Notes: a model not told the origin generated them from the sequence alone. A DNA stretch of 64,000 bases from Arenimonas composti TR7-09 = DSM 18010 (GCF_000426365.1 NZ_AUFF01000011.1:1-64000), one strand, 5' to 3'; positions 44,413-59,192 are shown, numbered from the stretch's first letter. Made by a program: numbers and translations.

Positions 44413-45681
44413 ATGATTCGCGACACCTCCGCCCAGGACCGCAGCATCCAGCCGGCCGCCGCGCCGCGCAGCCGCCGCCCCGTCGTGTTCGCCTCCGCCG
44501 GCATCGTCGGCGTGCTGCTGCTCGGCTGGGCGATGTCGGGCTGGCTGGACAGCGCGCGCTCGGTGTCCGGCGAGCGCCTGCGCTTCGCCGAGGTGACCCG
44601 CGGTACCCTCGTGCGCGACGCCGCGGTCAACGGCCGCGTCGTCGCCGCCGTCAGCCCGACCCTGTACGCCCCGGCCGGCGGCACCGTCGCCCTGAAGATC
44701 CAGGCCGGCGACACCGTGAAGCGCGGCGACGTGATGGCGGTGATCGATTCGCCGGACCTGCAGAACGAACTCGAGCGCGAGCGCGCCACCCTCGTGCAGA
44801 TGGAGGCCGAGGTCGCCCGCCAGCGCATCCTCGCGCAGAAGGCCAGCCTGCTCGCCCGCCGCGAGGCCGACGACGCCGAGGTCGTGCGCCTGGCCGCCAG
44901 CCGCGACCTGCAGCGCGCCGAGCGTGGCTACGAACTCGGCGCGATCCCCGAGGTCGACCTGCTGCGCGCCCGCGACGCGATGGCCAGCGCCGAGATCCGC
45001 GCGAAGCACGCGGCGACCGCTTCCGGCCTGGAATCGCGCGACGTCGAACTGGCGCTGCGCACGCAGGAGCAGCTGCTGGCGCGCCAGCGCCTGGTGTTCG
45101 CCGACATCGAGCGCCGCGTCGACGAGCTGAACGTGCGCGCGCCGGTCGACGGCATCATCGGCACGCTGAACATCGTCGACCGCGCGGTGGTCGCGCAGAA
45201 CGCGCCGCTGATGACGGTGGTCGACCTGTCGCAGCTGGAGGTCGAGCTGGCGATTCCGGAGACCTATGCCGAAGACCTCGGCCTGGGCATGTCCGCGGAA
45301 GTGCGCATCGGCGCCGTCAACGCGACCGGCAAGATATCGGCGATTTCGCCCGAGGTCGTGAGCAACCAGGTACTGGCACGCGTGCGCTTCGACGGCGAGC
45401 AGCCGCCGGGCCTGCGCCAGAACCAGCGCGTCTCGGCGCGGGTGCTGTTCGAGGAACGTCCCGACGTGGTCATGGTGACCCGCGGTCCGTTCGTCGAGGC
45501 GCACGGCGGCCGCTTCGCCTACGTGATGGACGGCGACGTCGCCGTGCGCACGCCGATCACCCTCGGCGCCACCAGCGTTTCCGCGGTCGAGGTCAGCGCC
45601 GGCCTGCAGCCGGGCGACCGCGTCGTGATCGCCGGCACCGACAACTTCCGCGACGCCGAGCGCGTCTCGGTCAACGAATGA
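44413..45681 (+). CDS. HlyD/MacA-family periplasmic adaptor of an ABC exporter
   Basis: A 422-residue membrane-fusion protein with one N-terminal membrane helix (VVFASAGIVGVLLLGWAMSG, about 24-43). A lipoyl-like half follows (LYAPAGGTVALKIQAGDTV), then a coiled-coil hairpin of about 120 residues and the second half motif LNVRAPVDGIIGTLNIVDR. The C-terminal part ends in GLQPGDRVVIAGTDNF. The gene order adaptor-ATPase-permease-permease is that of MacAB-like efflux of peptides, lipids or antibiotics. It is the first gene behind the sigma-54 promoter. No outer-membrane channel is encoded. Confidence 0.9.
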   Translation: MIRDTSAQDRSIQPAAAPRSRRPVVFASAGIVGVLLLGWAMSGWLDSARSVSGERLRFAEVTRGTLVRDAAVNGRVVAAVSPTLYAPAGGTVALKIQAGDTVKRGDVMAVIDSPDLQNELERERATLVQMEAEVARQRILAQKASLLARREADDAEVVRLAASRDLQRAERGYELGAIPEVDLLRARDAMASAEIRAKHAATASGLESRDVELALRTQEQLLARQRLVFADIERRVDELNVRAPVDGIIGTLNIVDRAVVAQNAPLMTVVDLSQLEVELAIPETYAEDLGLGMSAEVRIGAVNATGKISAISPEVVSNQVLARVRFDGEQPPGLRQNQRVSARVLFEERPDVVMVTRGPFVEAHGGRFAYVMDGDVAVRTPITLGATSVSAVEVSAGLQPGDRVVIAGTDNFRDAERVSVNE

Positions 45682-45724
45682 TCCCTCCCCGACCCACGCC
45701 CCACGCCCCGAGAAGGACGCCGCC

Positions 45725-46471
45725 ATGCTGCGCATGAACAACCTGAGCAAGGTCTACCGCACCCACATGATCGAGACGCACGCGCTGCGTGGCTTCGACA
45801 TCCACGTCAAGGAAGGCGAGTTCGTCGCGGTCACCGGCCCGTCCGGCTCCGGCAAGACGACCTTCCTCAACATCGCCGGCCTGCTCGAGGAGTTCAGCGG
45901 CGGCGAGTACTGGCTCGACGGCGTCGACGTCCGCGGCCTGGACGACGGCAAGCGCTCGCGGCTGCGCAACGAGAAGCTCGGCTTCATCTTCCAGGGCTTC
46001 AACCTGATCCCCGACCTGAACCTGTTCGACAACGTCGACGTGCCGCTGCGCTACCGCGGCTTCGGCGCCGCCGAGCGCCGCAAGCGCATCGAGGAAGCGC
46101 TGGCCCAGGTCGGCCTGGCCTCGCGCATGAAGCACTACCCGGCCGAGCTGTCCGGTGGCCAGCAGCAGCGCGTGGCGATCGCGCGCGCGCTCGCCGGTTC
46201 GCCGAAGGTCCTGCTCGCCGACGAACCGACCGGCAACCTGGACACGCAGATGGCGCGCGGCGTCATGGAACTGCTCGAGGAGATCAACGCCGGCGGCACC
46301 ACGATCCTGATGGTCACGCACGACCCGGAGCTCGCCGCGCGCGCGCACCGCAACGTGCACATCATCGACGGCCAGGTGTCCGACCTGACCCACGAAACCG
46401 CGCGCAGCCTCGCCGCCGCGGTCGCCGCCACCCGTGCCGAAGCCGGCGCCGAGCCCGGCCCGCGCGCCTGA
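45725..46471 (+). CDS. ABC exporter ATPase (MacB/LolD type)
   Basis: A 248-residue nucleotide-binding subunit. Walker A is GPSGSGKTT (38-46), the Q loop FIFQGFNLIPDLN, the signature LSGGQQQRVAIARAL, Walker B VLLADEPTGNLD and the switch His in MVTHD. The Ala-rich C-terminal tail of about 25 residues is extra. It powers the two FtsX-like permeases that follow 10 and about 1,330 bases downstream. Confidence 0.94.
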   Translation: MLRMNNLSKVYRTHMIETHALRGFDIHVKEGEFVAVTGPSGSGKTTFLNIAGLLEEFSGGEYWLDGVDVRGLDDGKRSRLRNEKLGFIFQGFNLIPDLNLFDNVDVPLRYRGFGAAERRKRIEEALAQVGLASRMKHYPAELSGGQQQRVAIARALAGSPKVLLADEPTGNLDTQMARGVMELLEEINAGGTTILMVTHDPELAARAHRNVHIIDGQVSDLTHETARSLAAAVAATRAEAGAEPGPRA

Positions 46472-46481
46472 GGAGGTCGAC

Positions 46482-47792
46482 ATGTTCACCTACTACCTCG
46501 GCCTGGGCTTCCGCAGCCTGCGCCGCAATCCGGTGCTGACGATCCTGATGGTGCTGACGCTGTCGGTCGGCGTCGCCGCCAGCATGACGACCCTGACCCT
46601 GCTGCACGGCATGTCCGGCAACCCGATCCCGGGCAAGTCCGACCGCCTGTTCGTGCCGCTGCTCGACAACGGTCCCGGCGAGGAGCTCGACGGCAGCGGC
46701 GAGCCGCCGCGCCAGGTCAGCCACACCGACGCCGTCAACCTGTGGGACCAGGCGAAGGGCGCGCTGCAGACGCCGCTGTACGGCATCGGCCCGGCGATCG
46801 ACTCCGGACGCGCCGACCTGCCGCCGTTCTTCAGCAGCGGCGTCGCCGTCGGTCGCGACTTCTTCGCGATGTTCGACGTGCCCTTCCTGCACGGCCAGGC
46901 CTGGAGCGCCGACGACGACCGCCGCGGCGCCGCCGTCGTGGTCATCGGCCGCGAGCTGTCGGAGCGCGTGTTCGGCGCCGGCGTGAACGCGGTCGGGCAG
47001 ACGATCCGCATCTCCGACGTCGACTACCAGGTGATCGGCGTCGTCGACACCTGGAACCCCGTGCCGAAGTTCTACCGCCTGATCGGCAACAGCTCGTTCT
47101 CGGAGTCCGAGGACGTGTACATGCCGTTCCGCACCGCGGTGAACCGCGAGCTGCAGGTCAACGGCAGCATCGACTGCAGCAGCGAGTCCGGCCCCGGCTT
47201 TCAGGGCCTGGTCGCTTCCGAGTGCGTGTGGATCCAGTACTGGGTCGAACTCGAGAGCGCGTCGAAGCGGCAGGAGTACGCCGACTACCTGAACGCTTAC
47301 ATCAACGAGCAGAAGGCACTCGGCCGCTATACGCGCCCGGTCAACTTCCGCCTGTACGACGTCATGGAGTGGCTGGACTTCAACGAGGTGGTCAGCGACG
47401 ACACCCGCACCTCGACCTGGCTGGCCTTCGCCTTCCTGCTGGTGTGCCTGGTGAACACCGTCGGCCTGCTGCTCGCGAAGTTCAGCGCCCGCCCCGGCGA
47501 GATCGGCGTGCGCCGCGCGCTCGGCGCGACCCGCCGCGACGTGTTCACCCAGTACCTGACCGAAGCCGGCGTGATCGGCCTGGTCGGCGCCGGCGTCGGC
47601 CTCGGCCTGACCTTCGGCGCGCTCGCCTACATCCGCGCGCTCGACGAAAGCATCGCCCTGGTCACCCGGATCGACGGCGCGATGCTCGGCACCGCCGTCG
47701 CGCTGTCGATCGCCGCCAGCCTGCTCGCCGGCCTGCTGCCGACCTGGCGCGCCTGCCAGGTGGTGCCCGCCCTGCAACTCAAGAGCCAGTGA
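46482..47792 (+). CDS. ABC exporter permease 1 (MacB/FtsX-like)
   Basis: A 436-residue permease with the type VII layout. One membrane helix is near residue 20 (PVLTILMVLTLSVGVAASM), followed by a periplasmic domain of about 230 residues, then three helices (AFAFLLVCLVNTVGLLLA, the GVIGLVGAGVGLGLTFG stretch and the last near 415). The coupling segment is EIGVRRALGATRRDVFTQYL. GAGGAGGT before the ATG is a strong ribosome site. The periplasmic part contains one Cys pair (DCSSES ... SECVW), perhaps a disulfide. Confidence 0.9.
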   Translation: MFTYYLGLGFRSLRRNPVLTILMVLTLSVGVAASMTTLTLLHGMSGNPIPGKSDRLFVPLLDNGPGEELDGSGEPPRQVSHTDAVNLWDQAKGALQTPLYGIGPAIDSGRADLPPFFSSGVAVGRDFFAMFDVPFLHGQAWSADDDRRGAAVVVIGRELSERVFGAGVNAVGQTIRISDVDYQVIGVVDTWNPVPKFYRLIGNSSFSESEDVYMPFRTAVNRELQVNGSIDCSSESGPGFQGLVASECVWIQYWVELESASKRQEYADYLNAYINEQKALGRYTRPVNFRLYDVMEWLDFNEVVSDDTRTSTWLAFAFLLVCLVNTVGLLLAKFSARPGEIGVRRALGATRRDVFTQYLTEAGVIGLVGAGVGLGLTFGALAYIRALDESIALVTRIDGAMLGTAVALSIAASLLAGLLPTWRACQVVPALQLKSQ

Positions 47793-47800
47793 GGAACGCC

Positions 47801-49033
47801 ATGGAAATCCGTCCGATCATCTCCGCGATGATGCGCAACAAGACCGCGCCGCTGCTGATCGCGGCGCAGGTGGCGCTGACGCTGGCCATCGTCTGCAACG
47901 CGCTGTACATCATCCGCGACCGCCTCGCGACCGCCGCGCGCCCGACCGGCGCCGACGAGCGGAACCTCAGCGAGATCCGCTTCTATCCGCACCGCCAGAT
48001 CAGCGACATCAAGGAAATGCAGCGGCGCGACCTCGAGGCCATCCGGGCCGTGCCGGGCGTCGTCTCGGCGACCTGGGTGAACCAGATCCCGCTCGGCCAG
48101 TCGAGCTGGAACTGGGGCGGCCTGGTCGCCGAGCGCGGGCAGACCGAAAGCTCGGTCAGCGCCACGTTCTATTTCGACGGCCAGGGCGAGTCGGTCGTCG
48201 ACGTGTTCGGCCTGAACCTGATCGAGGGCCGCAACTTCACCCCGGAGGAGTACATCGAGTACAACCCGGCGGTCGAACGTCGCAACCCGGACGTCGTGAT
48301 CGTCACCCGCGCGCTCGGCGAGGCGCTGTTCCCGGGCGAGACCAGCTTCGCCGGCCGCACGTTCTACCTGGGCAACAGCCCGGACGCGTCCGCGGTGCGC
48401 ATCGTCGGCGTGGTCGAGAAACTGCAGAGCCCGAGCGCGCCGGCGAGCGACCGCGCGGAGAGCAGCATGATCGGTCCGATCCACTACCTGGACCCGTTCA
48501 CCCGCTACGCGGTCCGCACCGAGCCCGGCCAGCAGGACCGGGCGATGACGGCCGTCGAGGAAGCGCTGCTGGCGCTGCGCAACGACCGTGTGCTGCTCAA
48601 CCGCCGCACCTTCGCCGAAGCCCGCGAGAGCCGTTACTCCGGCGAGAACCTGATGGCCGGGCTGCTGATCGCGGTCACGGTGTTCCTGCTGATGATCACC
48701 GCCAGCGGCATCGTCGGCATGGCCAGCCTGTGGGTGAACCAGCGCCGCAAGCAGATCGGCGTGCGCCGCGCCCTCGGGGCGATGAAGCACGACATCCTGC
48801 GCTACTTCCTGGTCGAGAACGTGCTGATCACCACCGGCGGCATCGTCGTCGGCCTCGGCCTGGCGCTGGCGCTGAACAACTTCCTGGTCGGCGAGCTGGA
48901 GATCCCGCGCCTGCCGGTCGCCTATCTCGGCGTCACGATGGTGGCGATGTGGGTGCTCGGCCTGCTCGCGGTCGCGGGCCCCGCCTGGCGCGCCGCCGCG
49001 GTGCCGCCGGCGACCGCCACGCGCACGGCCTGA
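47801..49033 (+). CDS. ABC exporter permease 2 (MacB/FtsX-like)
   Basis: A 410-residue permease with the same fold as its neighbour: helix near residue 25 (LLIAAQVALTLAIVCNALYI), periplasmic domain (about 45-275), then three helices with WVNQRRKQIGVRRALGAMKH between. The N-terminal MEIRPIISAMMRNK is typical of the second member of such pairs. The two permeases differ clearly, so the exporter is a heterodimer rather than a MacB homodimer. Confidence 0.9.
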   Translation: MEIRPIISAMMRNKTAPLLIAAQVALTLAIVCNALYIIRDRLATAARPTGADERNLSEIRFYPHRQISDIKEMQRRDLEAIRAVPGVVSATWVNQIPLGQSSWNWGGLVAERGQTESSVSATFYFDGQGESVVDVFGLNLIEGRNFTPEEYIEYNPAVERRNPDVVIVTRALGEALFPGETSFAGRTFYLGNSPDASAVRIVGVVEKLQSPSAPASDRAESSMIGPIHYLDPFTRYAVRTEPGQQDRAMTAVEEALLALRNDRVLLNRRTFAEARESRYSGENLMAGLLIAVTVFLLMITASGIVGMASLWVNQRRKQIGVRRALGAMKHDILRYFLVENVLITTGGIVVGLGLALALNNFLVGELEIPRLPVAYLGVTMVAMWVLGLLAVAGPAWRAAAVPPATATRTA

Positions 49034-49047
49034 GTTAGGCTAACCGC

Positions 49048-50412
<1,365 letters not shown>

Positions 50413-50416
50413 CCGC

Positions 50417-51730
50417 GTGGCACCGCGCCGATCGATCGCCGGCCACATCGCCCTGGTCTGTGCCGGCGTGTCGGTGCTGGCGGTCACGCTGACGCTGCTG
50501 TTCGACCACTTCTTCGACAGCGTGCTGCTGGCCGCGTGCATCGCGCTGATCGTCTGCCTGCCGCTGTCGCTGCTGCTGGCGCGGCGGGCGGTGGCGCCGG
50601 CGCTGTCGCTGTTCCGGGCGCTGGCCGGCACCGCGCTGAGCTACCGCGACGGCGACTTCGGTTTCGGCCTGCGCTGGAAACACCGCGACGAGCTCGGCGA
50701 CCTCGTCGACGCCCACAACGAACTCGGCGGCGTGCTGCGCGAACAGCGGTTGTCGCTGGTGCAGCGCGAGCTGCTGCTCGACACGATGGTGCAGAACACG
50801 CCGGTGGCGATGCTGCTCGTCGGCGACGGCGGCCACGTGGTCTACGGCAACCTGGCCGCGCGGCGCCTGCTCAACGGCGGCCGCAAGCTCGAGGGACTGG
50901 CGCTGGAAACGCTGCTCGCGGCGGCCGCGGTGCCGCTGCGCGAGGCGGTGCAGCGCGGTGGCGACGGCCTGTTCGCGGTCGGCGAAGGCGACGAGGAGGA
51001 AGTGTTCCACCTCGCCCGCCGCGCCTTCCGGCTCAACGGCCGGCCGCACGAACTGCTGCTGCTGCGCCACCTGACCAGCGAACTGCGGCGGCAGGAAGTG
51101 CAGACCTGGAAGAAGGTGATCCGGGTGATCAGCCACGAGCTCAACAACTCGCTGGCGCCGGTCGCTTCGCTGGCGCATTCCGGCGCCGAACTGACCCGGC
51201 GCGGCCAGACCGCGCGGCTGGAGGCGATCTTCGCGACGATCGAGGAACGCGCCCGCCACCTCGAGGGTTTCATCCGCGGCTACGCGCGTTTCGCGAAGTT
51301 GCCGACGCCGCGGCTGGAGCCGGTGGCGTGGCCACTGTTCGTCGACCGGCTGCGCAGCCAGGTGGAGTTCGTGGTCGACGGCGAGCTGCCCGACGAGCCC
51401 TCCCGCCTCGACCAGGCGCAGATGGAACAGGCGCTGCTGAACCTGCTGAAGAACGCCCACGAATCCGGCTCGGCGCCGGAGGCCGTGACGCTGCGCGTGC
51501 GCCGCCAGCCAGGCCTGCTGCGCATCGAGGTGATGGACCGCGGCACCGGCATGAGCGACGCGGTGCTCGAGAACGCGCTCGTGCCCTTCTACTCCACGAA
51601 GCGCAGCGGCACCGGCCTCGGCCTGGCGCTGGCGCGTGAGATCGCCGAGGCGCACGGCGGCCGGATCGGCCTCGCCAACCGCGAGGGCGGTGGCCTGGTG
51701 GTGGTGATGTCGCTGCCGCTGCCCCTGTAG
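50417..51730 (+). CDS. sensor histidine kinase paired with the sigma-54 regulator
   Basis: A 437-residue kinase starting at GTG 50417, four bases after the regulator stop. Two membrane helices at about 9-29 and 35-55 leave almost no periplasmic loop, so it senses from within or near the membrane. A HAMP-like stretch follows, then a PAS domain (about 120-215), the phosphoacceptor VIRVISHELNNSLAP (His240) and HATPase_c with LLNLLKNAHES, VMDRGTGM and GTGLGLALAREIAEAHGG. The short sensor is like that of intramembrane-sensing kinases that guard against envelope-active compounds. Its TAG stop lies in a REP element. Confidence 0.92.
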   Translation: MAPRRSIAGHIALVCAGVSVLAVTLTLLFDHFFDSVLLAACIALIVCLPLSLLLARRAVAPALSLFRALAGTALSYRDGDFGFGLRWKHRDELGDLVDAHNELGGVLREQRLSLVQRELLLDTMVQNTPVAMLLVGDGGHVVYGNLAARRLLNGGRKLEGLALETLLAAAAVPLREAVQRGGDGLFAVGEGDEEEVFHLARRAFRLNGRPHELLLLRHLTSELRRQEVQTWKKVIRVISHELNNSLAPVASLAHSGAELTRRGQTARLEAIFATIEERARHLEGFIRGYARFAKLPTPRLEPVAWPLFVDRLRSQVEFVVDGELPDEPSRLDQAQMEQALLNLLKNAHESGSAPEAVTLRVRRQPGLLRIEVMDRGTGMSDAVLENALVPFYSTKRSGTGLGLALAREIAEAHGGRIGLANREGGGLVVVMSLPLPL

Positions 51731-51751
51731 GAGCGGCTTCAGCCGCGATCG
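51726..51751. repeat. REP element closing two convergent genes
   Basis: TGTAGGAGCGGCTTCAGCCG followed by CGATCG. The TAG at 51728-51730 is the stop of the kinase gene, and the TGA on the other strand (51739-51741) is the stop of glmU. The two convergent genes therefore end inside one repeat. Confidence 0.92.
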
Positions 51752-53118
51752 CTCTTCGCCGGGCGCTTCCAGCCTTCGATCGTCACCTGCCGGCCGCGCG
51801 CGACGCTGAGCATGCCGTCCGGCGCGGTCTTCGTGATCACCGAACCGGCGCCGATCGTCGCGCCTTCGCCGATCGTCACCGGCGCGACCAGCGACGAGTT
51901 GGAGCCGATGAAGGCGCCGTCGCCGATCGTCGTCTTCCACTTGTTCACGCCGTCGTAGTTGCAGGTGATCGTGCCGGCGCCGACGTTCACCGCGGCGCCG
52001 ATCTCGGCGTCGCCGAGGTAGGTGAGGTGGTTGGCCTTGCTGCCGCGGCCGAGGCGGGTGTTCTTGGTCTCGACGAAGTTGCCGACGTGCACGCCGTCGG
52101 CGAGGCCGGTGCCCGGCCGCAGACGCGCGAACGGGCCGATCGTCGCGGCACCGTCGGCGATCACGCCGTCGAGGTCGCAGTGCGCGGCGACGACCGTGCC
52201 GGGCCCCAGGTCGACATCCCTGAGGCGGCAGAACGGACCGATGCGCACGCCGTCGGCGAGGCGAACGCGGCCTTCGAGGATCACGTCGACGTCGATCTCG
52301 ACGTCCCGCCCGACGGTCACGTCGCCGCGGACGTCGAAGCGCGCGGGGTCGGCGAGGCGCACCCCCTCGCGCATCAGGCCCTCGGCGACGCGACGCTGGT
52401 ACATGCGCTCGAGACGCGCGAGCTGCAGCGGATCGTTGGCGCCTTCGGCCTCGCCGGAATGCCGGCACAGCGCGACCTTCGCCGGACGGCCGTCGGCGCG
52501 CGCCATCGCGAAGATGTCGGTGAGGTAGTACTCGCCCTGGGCATTGTCGTTGCCGAGGCGGGCGAGCCAGCGGCGCAGGTCGGCGGCCGGGGCGACGACG
52601 ATGCCGGTGTTGACCAGCTTCACCGCGCGCTGCTGTTCGCTGGCGTCCTTCTGCTCGACGATCTGCTGCACGTCGCCGTTGCCGTCGACGATCACGCGGC
52701 CGTAGCCGGTCGGATCGGCGAGGGTGTCGGCGAGCACGGCCGGGCCCTCGCGGCCGGCCTCCAGCAGTCCCTGCAGCGTGTCGACGCCGATCAGCGGCAC
52801 GTCGGCGTACATCACCAGCACCACGCCGTTCTCGGGTACCGCCGGCATCGCCTGCAGCACCGCATGGCCGGTGCCGAGCTGTTCGGCCTGGTGCGCCCAG
52901 TGCAGCGTGGCGTCGTCGGCGAACGCGGCGCGCACCTGGTCGCCGCCGTGGCCGTAGACGATGTGGATGCCGGCGGCGCCGAGCGCGCGGGCGCTGGCGA
53001 CGACGTGGGCGAGCATCGGCCGGCCGGCGACCTTCTGCAGCACCTTCGGGACGGACGACTTCATGCGCTTGCCCTCGCCGGCGGCGAGGACGATGACGTG
53101 CAGGGAATGACGGGACAT
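51739..53118 (-). CDS. glmU: bifunctional UDP-N-acetylglucosamine pyrophosphorylase / glucosamine-1-phosphate acetyltransferase
   Basis: A 459-residue enzyme that finishes UDP-GlcNAc synthesis. The N-terminal uridyltransferase has [18 protein letters not shown], with Lys where many relatives have Thr in GxGTRM, plus QLGTGHAV and YADVPLI. The C-terminal left-handed beta-helix acetyltransferase has the hexapeptide repeats and the conserved [20 protein letters not shown]. The ATG at 53118 is chosen because the protein starts there with the strongly conserved HVIVLAAG. The last residues SDRG are encoded by a REP element. Confidence 0.96.
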   Translation of the reverse strand: MSRHSLHVIVLAAGEGKRMKSSVPKVLQKVAGRPMLAHVVASARALGAAGIHIVYGHGGDQVRAAFADDATLHWAHQAEQLGTGHAVLQAMPAVPENGVVLVMYADVPLIGVDTLQGLLEAGREGPAVLADTLADPTGYGRVIVDGNGDVQQIVEQKDASEQQRAVKLVNTGIVVAPAADLRRWLARLGNDNAQGEYYLTDIFAMARADGRPAKVALCRHSGEAEGANDPLQLARLERMYQRRVAEGLMREGVRLADPARFDVRGDVTVGRDVEIDVDVILEGRVRLADGVRIGPFCRLRDVDLGPGTVVAAHCDLDGVIADGAATIGPFARLRPGTGLADGVHVGNFVETKNTRLGRGSKANHLTYLGDAEIGAAVNVGAGTITCNYDGVNKWKTTIGDGAFIGSNSSLVAPVTIGEGATIGAGSVITKTAPDGMLSVARGRQVTIEGWKRPAKSDRG

Positions 53119-53175
53119 GGGATTCCTCCGGCCGCAAGTATCGGCGCTGCAGCGCGGCGCTGCTAGCATCCGCGC

Positions 53176-53604
53176 GTGACTTCACCCTCGCCCGCACTGC
53201 CGCGCCAGTTTCTCCGCTTCCTGGTCGTCGGCTTCGCGCAGCTGGGCCTCGATTCGCTGGTCTACATCGCCGCGAGCGCGTTGGGGACGCCGGTCGTGGT
53301 GGCGAACATCGCCGGCCGGCTCGCCGGCGTGTCGCTGGGGTTCTGGGCGCACGGGCGCTGGACCTTCGCCGATGCCCAGGGCCATCACCTGCACGGTCGC
53401 GCGCTGCTGCGCTTCGTGATCAGCTGGACGACGCTGACCGCCGCCAGCACGCTGCTGGTGGCGAAGGCAGCGGACGCGTTCGGCCTGCACTGGTCGTGGC
53501 TGGCCAAGCCCTTCGTCGAGGGTGTGCTGGCCGGCGTCAGTTTCCTGGTGCTGCGCTACTGGGTGTTCCGGAGCAGGAGGCAGGCGACCGCAGGAGGGGG
53601 GTAG
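53176..53604 (+). CDS. GtrA-family membrane protein
   Basis: A 142-residue protein with four membrane helices. [20 protein letters not shown] at the start and [11 protein letters not shown] at the end are the GtrA signature. Family members help flip polyprenyl-linked sugars for surface glycan modification. It starts at GTG 53176, divergent from glmU, and ends at the strong shared terminator with the ATP synthase operon. Confidence 0.9.
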   Translation: MTSPSPALPRQFLRFLVVGFAQLGLDSLVYIAASALGTPVVVANIAGRLAGVSLGFWAHGRWTFADAQGHHLHGRALLRFVISWTTLTAASTLLVAKAADAFGLHWSWLAKPFVEGVLAGVSFLVLRYWVFRSRRQATAGGG

Positions 53605-53619
53605 CGGATCCGCCAGAGA

Positions 53620-53645
53620 AAACGCCGACCCGGAGGTCGGCGTTT
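53620..53645. terminator. bidirectional terminator between gtrA-like and atpC
   Basis: AAACGCCGACC, loop CGGA, then GGTCGGCGTTT: 11-bp perfect arms with A/T runs at both ends. It serves the ATP synthase operon on the minus strand (36 bases after the atpC stop) and can also end the GtrA transcript. Confidence 0.93.
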
Positions 53646-53681
53646 CTGGTTGCGGAGCCGGTCGACGCCGGCGGCGAAGCC

Positions 53682-54107
53682 TCAGTGCTTGAGGCTGCGC
53701 TTGAGATGGGCGAGCGCCTGCAGCTGCGCCTGGGTCTCGATGAGCCGCTGCTGCGCCTCGGCGAGGTCCTGGGCTTCGCCGCGGCCGGCGAGGATGCGCT
53801 CGGCCTCTTCCTTGGCCTTGAGCACGGCCGCCTCGTCGAGGTCGGTGCCGCGGATCGCGGTGTCGGTGAGCACCGTCACGACCTGCGGCTGCACCTCGAG
53901 GATGCCGCCGGACACGTAGATCACCAGCTCCTCGCCGTTCGCCAGCGTCAGCCGGACATTGCCCGGCTTCAGGCGGGTGATCAGCGGGGCGTGCCGCGGC
54001 GCGATGCCGAGCTCGCCCATCTCGCCGGTGGCGACGACCATCTGCACGTCGCCCTGGAAGATCTCTTCCTCGGCGCTGACGATGTCGCAACGGATCGTGG
54101 ATGCCAT
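53682..54107 (-). CDS. atpC: ATP synthase F1 subunit epsilon
   Basis: A 141-residue central-stalk subunit that couples rotation and can inhibit hydrolysis. The beta-sandwich carries [34 protein letters not shown] and [17 protein letters not shown]. The C-terminal two-helix part has the AEQRL-like [20 protein letters not shown]. It is the last gene of the operon. Confidence 0.96.
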   Translation of the reverse strand: MASTIRCDIVSAEEEIFQGDVQMVVATGEMGELGIAPRHAPLITRLKPGNVRLTLANGEELVIYVSGGILEVQPQVVTVLTDTAIRGTDLDEAAVLKAKEEAERILAGRGEAQDLAEAQQRLIETQAQLQALAHLKRSLKH

Positions 54108-54128
54108 CTCTTACTCCCTACGCCGGGA

Positions 54129-55619
<1,491 letters not shown>

Positions 55620-56483
55620 TTAGACGGCGGCGGCGCCGCCGACGATCTCGGAGATTTCCTGGGTGATCGCGGCCTGCCGCGCCTTGTTGTAGATCAGGTT
55701 CAGCGTGCCGATCAGTTTCGTCGCGTTGTCGGAGGCGGCCTTCATCGCCACCATGCGCGCCGCGTGTTCGGAGGCGAGGTTCTCGAGCACCGCCTGGTAG
55801 ACCAGCGATTCGACGTAGCGCGTCAGCACGTGGTCGAGCACGGTCTGCGCGTCCGGCTCGTACAGGTAGTCCCAGTCGTGGCGCGACTCGAGCGACTCGG
55901 AGGCCGGCAGCGGCAGCAGCTGGTCCAGCGTCGGCTTCTGGCTCATCGTGTTGACGAAGTCGTTGTACGCCAGGAACACGCGGTCGACGCGGCCCTCGGC
56001 GTAACCGTCGAGCATCACCTTGACGACGCCGACCAGCTTGGACAGCTCCGGCTTCTCGCCGAGGTGGGTCACCGAGGCCAGCAGGTTCAGCTGCAGGCGA
56101 CGGAAGAACACCGTGGCCTTCTGGCCGATGCAGACCACGTCGATCTCGGCGCCCTTCTCCTGCCAGGCGCGCATGTCGGCGATGATCTTGCGGAACATCA
56201 CCGAGTTCAGGCCGCCGGCGAGGCCGCGGTCGGTCGAGACGATGACGTAGCCGACGCGCTTGACCTGCTCGCGCGCGGCCAGGAACGGATGCACGTACTC
56301 GGAGTTCGCCTTCGCGACGTGGCCGATCACCTGACGCATGAGGCGCGCGTACGGGCGCGACTGCTTCATGCGGTCCTGCGCCTTGCGGATCTTCGAAGCG
56401 GAGACCATCTCGAGCGCGCGCGTCACCTTGCGGGTGTTCTGCACGCTCTTGATCTTGGACTTGATTTCCCTGCCGCCTGCCAT
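55620..56483 (-). CDS. atpG: ATP synthase F1 subunit gamma
   Basis: A 287-residue rotor shaft. The N-terminal helix is [20 protein letters not shown], followed by the conserved [16 protein letters not shown], and the C-terminal helix has [20 protein letters not shown] and [15 protein letters not shown]. It lies between atpA and atpD as usual, flanked by REP elements on both sides. Confidence 0.97.
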   Translation of the reverse strand: MAGGREIKSKIKSVQNTRKVTRALEMVSASKIRKAQDRMKQSRPYARLMRQVIGHVAKANSEYVHPFLAAREQVKRVGYVIVSTDRGLAGGLNSVMFRKIIADMRAWQEKGAEIDVVCIGQKATVFFRRLQLNLLASVTHLGEKPELSKLVGVVKVMLDGYAEGRVDRVFLAYNDFVNTMSQKPTLDQLLPLPASESLESRHDWDYLYEPDAQTVLDHVLTRYVESLVYQAVLENLASEHAARMVAMKAASDNATKLIGTLNLIYNKARQAAITQEISEIVGGAAAV

Positions 56484-56505
56484 GTTCCTTCCTTACGCTG
56501 CTCTC

Positions 56506-56570
56506 GTAGGAGCGCCTTCAGGCGCGATGCTCTTCTGAAGGCGCCAAATCGCGGCTCAAGCCGCTCCTAC
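56506..56570. repeat. paired REP elements between atpA and atpG
   Basis: GTAGGAGCGCCTTCAGGCGC at 56506 and the inverted ATCGCGGCTCAAGCCGCTCC ending at 56570, a BIME-like pair that fills almost the whole gap between the two genes. Confidence 0.9.
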
Positions 56571-56578
56571 ATGATCGA

Positions 56579-58123
<1,545 letters not shown>

Positions 58124-58184
58124 GGGGATGTCCCTGGATCGTCCGGCTCGCGCCGGCGCTTGGTTCGAAGGAAAAACGTGAGGA

Positions 58185-58715
58185 TCAGTTCGCGAGCGCC
58201 GCGCCGAGGCGCGCCAGCTTGGTGCGGAGCGAGCCGTCGATGACCACGTCGCCGGCGTCGATCACCGCGCCGCCGATCAGCGCCGGATCGACCGCGGTGG
58301 CGACTTCGACGTCCTGGCCGAAGCGGCGGCGCAGCGAGGCGCGCAGCTGCTCCAGCGCGGCACCGTCGAGCGGCTGCGCCGAGGTCACCGTGGCCTTGAC
58401 GACACGCTCGGCTTCCGCGCGCAGTTCGTCGAACAGGCCGGCGATCTCCGGCAGCAGCGGCAGGCGGCCGTTTTCGGCGAGCACCGCGAGGAAGTCGCAG
58501 AACTGCGGATCGGGTTCACCCGGCGGCAGCAGCAGCTCGACGAGCTGCTCGTCCTGCGACATCGGGTTGCCGATCGCGCTCTGCACGCCCGGCACCGCCG
58601 CGGCCTGCGCGGCGAAGCCGAGCATCTGCGACCACTGCGGCAGGCGGGAGGCTTCCTTCGCCAGCGCGAAAGCGGCACGGGCGTAGGGACGGGCGAGGGT
58701 CAGGGCCTGGCTCAT
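58185..58715 (-). CDS. atpH: ATP synthase F1 subunit delta
   Basis: A 176-residue stator subunit that ties the peripheral stalk to F1. It starts [17 protein letters not shown] (family YAKALFELA) and ends with [20 protein letters not shown] and [13 protein letters not shown], the conserved close of the family. It is separated from atpF by six bases. Confidence 0.95.
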   Translation of the reverse strand: MSQALTLARPYARAAFALAKEASRLPQWSQMLGFAAQAAAVPGVQSAIGNPMSQDEQLVELLLPPGEPDPQFCDFLAVLAENGRLPLLPEIAGLFDELRAEAERVVKATVTSAQPLDGAALEQLRASLRRRFGQDVEVATAVDPALIGGAVIDAGDVVIDGSLRTKLARLGAALAN

Positions 58716-58721
58716 GTCGGA

Positions 58722-59192
58722 TCAGATCTCGGCGGCGAGCTCGTCCAGCAGCGCCTTGTGGGCGTTGCCGTCGATCTCCTTGCGGATCAGCTTCTCGGCG
58801 CCGGCGACCGCGAGCGCGGACACCTGGCGACGCAGGTCTTCCTTGGCGCGGTTCGCGGCGGCGACGATCTCGGCCTCGGCGAGCGCCTTCTGGCGCGCGG
58901 CTTCGGCGATCGCCTCGGCCTTCGCCTGGTCGACGATCTGGTTCGCGCGGGCATGCGCCTGCTCGATGATCTCGTTGGCCTTGGTGCGCGCCTGGCGCAG
59001 TTCCTCGGCGACCTTCTCCTCGCCCTGCGCGAGTTCCTTGCGGGCGCGGTCGGCGGCGGCGAGGCCTTCGGCGATCTGCTGCTGACGCTGTTCGATCGCC
59101 GCCATGATGTGCGGCCAGCCGAACTTCATCACCACCCAGGCGACCGCGAAGAACGCGATGCCCTGGACGACCAGGGTGAAATTGATATCCAT
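58722..59192 (-). CDS. atpF: ATP synthase F0 subunit b
   Basis: A 156-residue peripheral-stalk subunit. One membrane helix at the start ([20 protein letters not shown]) is followed by [21 protein letters not shown] and a long Ala/Glu/Lys coiled coil that dimerises. Length is the same as in Escherichia coli. Confidence 0.96.
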   Translation of the reverse strand: MDINFTLVVQGIAFFAVAWVVMKFGWPHIMAAIEQRQQQIAEGLAAADRARKELAQGEEKVAEELRQARTKANEIIEQAHARANQIVDQAKAEAIAEAARQKALAEAEIVAAANRAKEDLRRQVSALAVAGAEKLIRKEIDGNAHKALLDELAAEI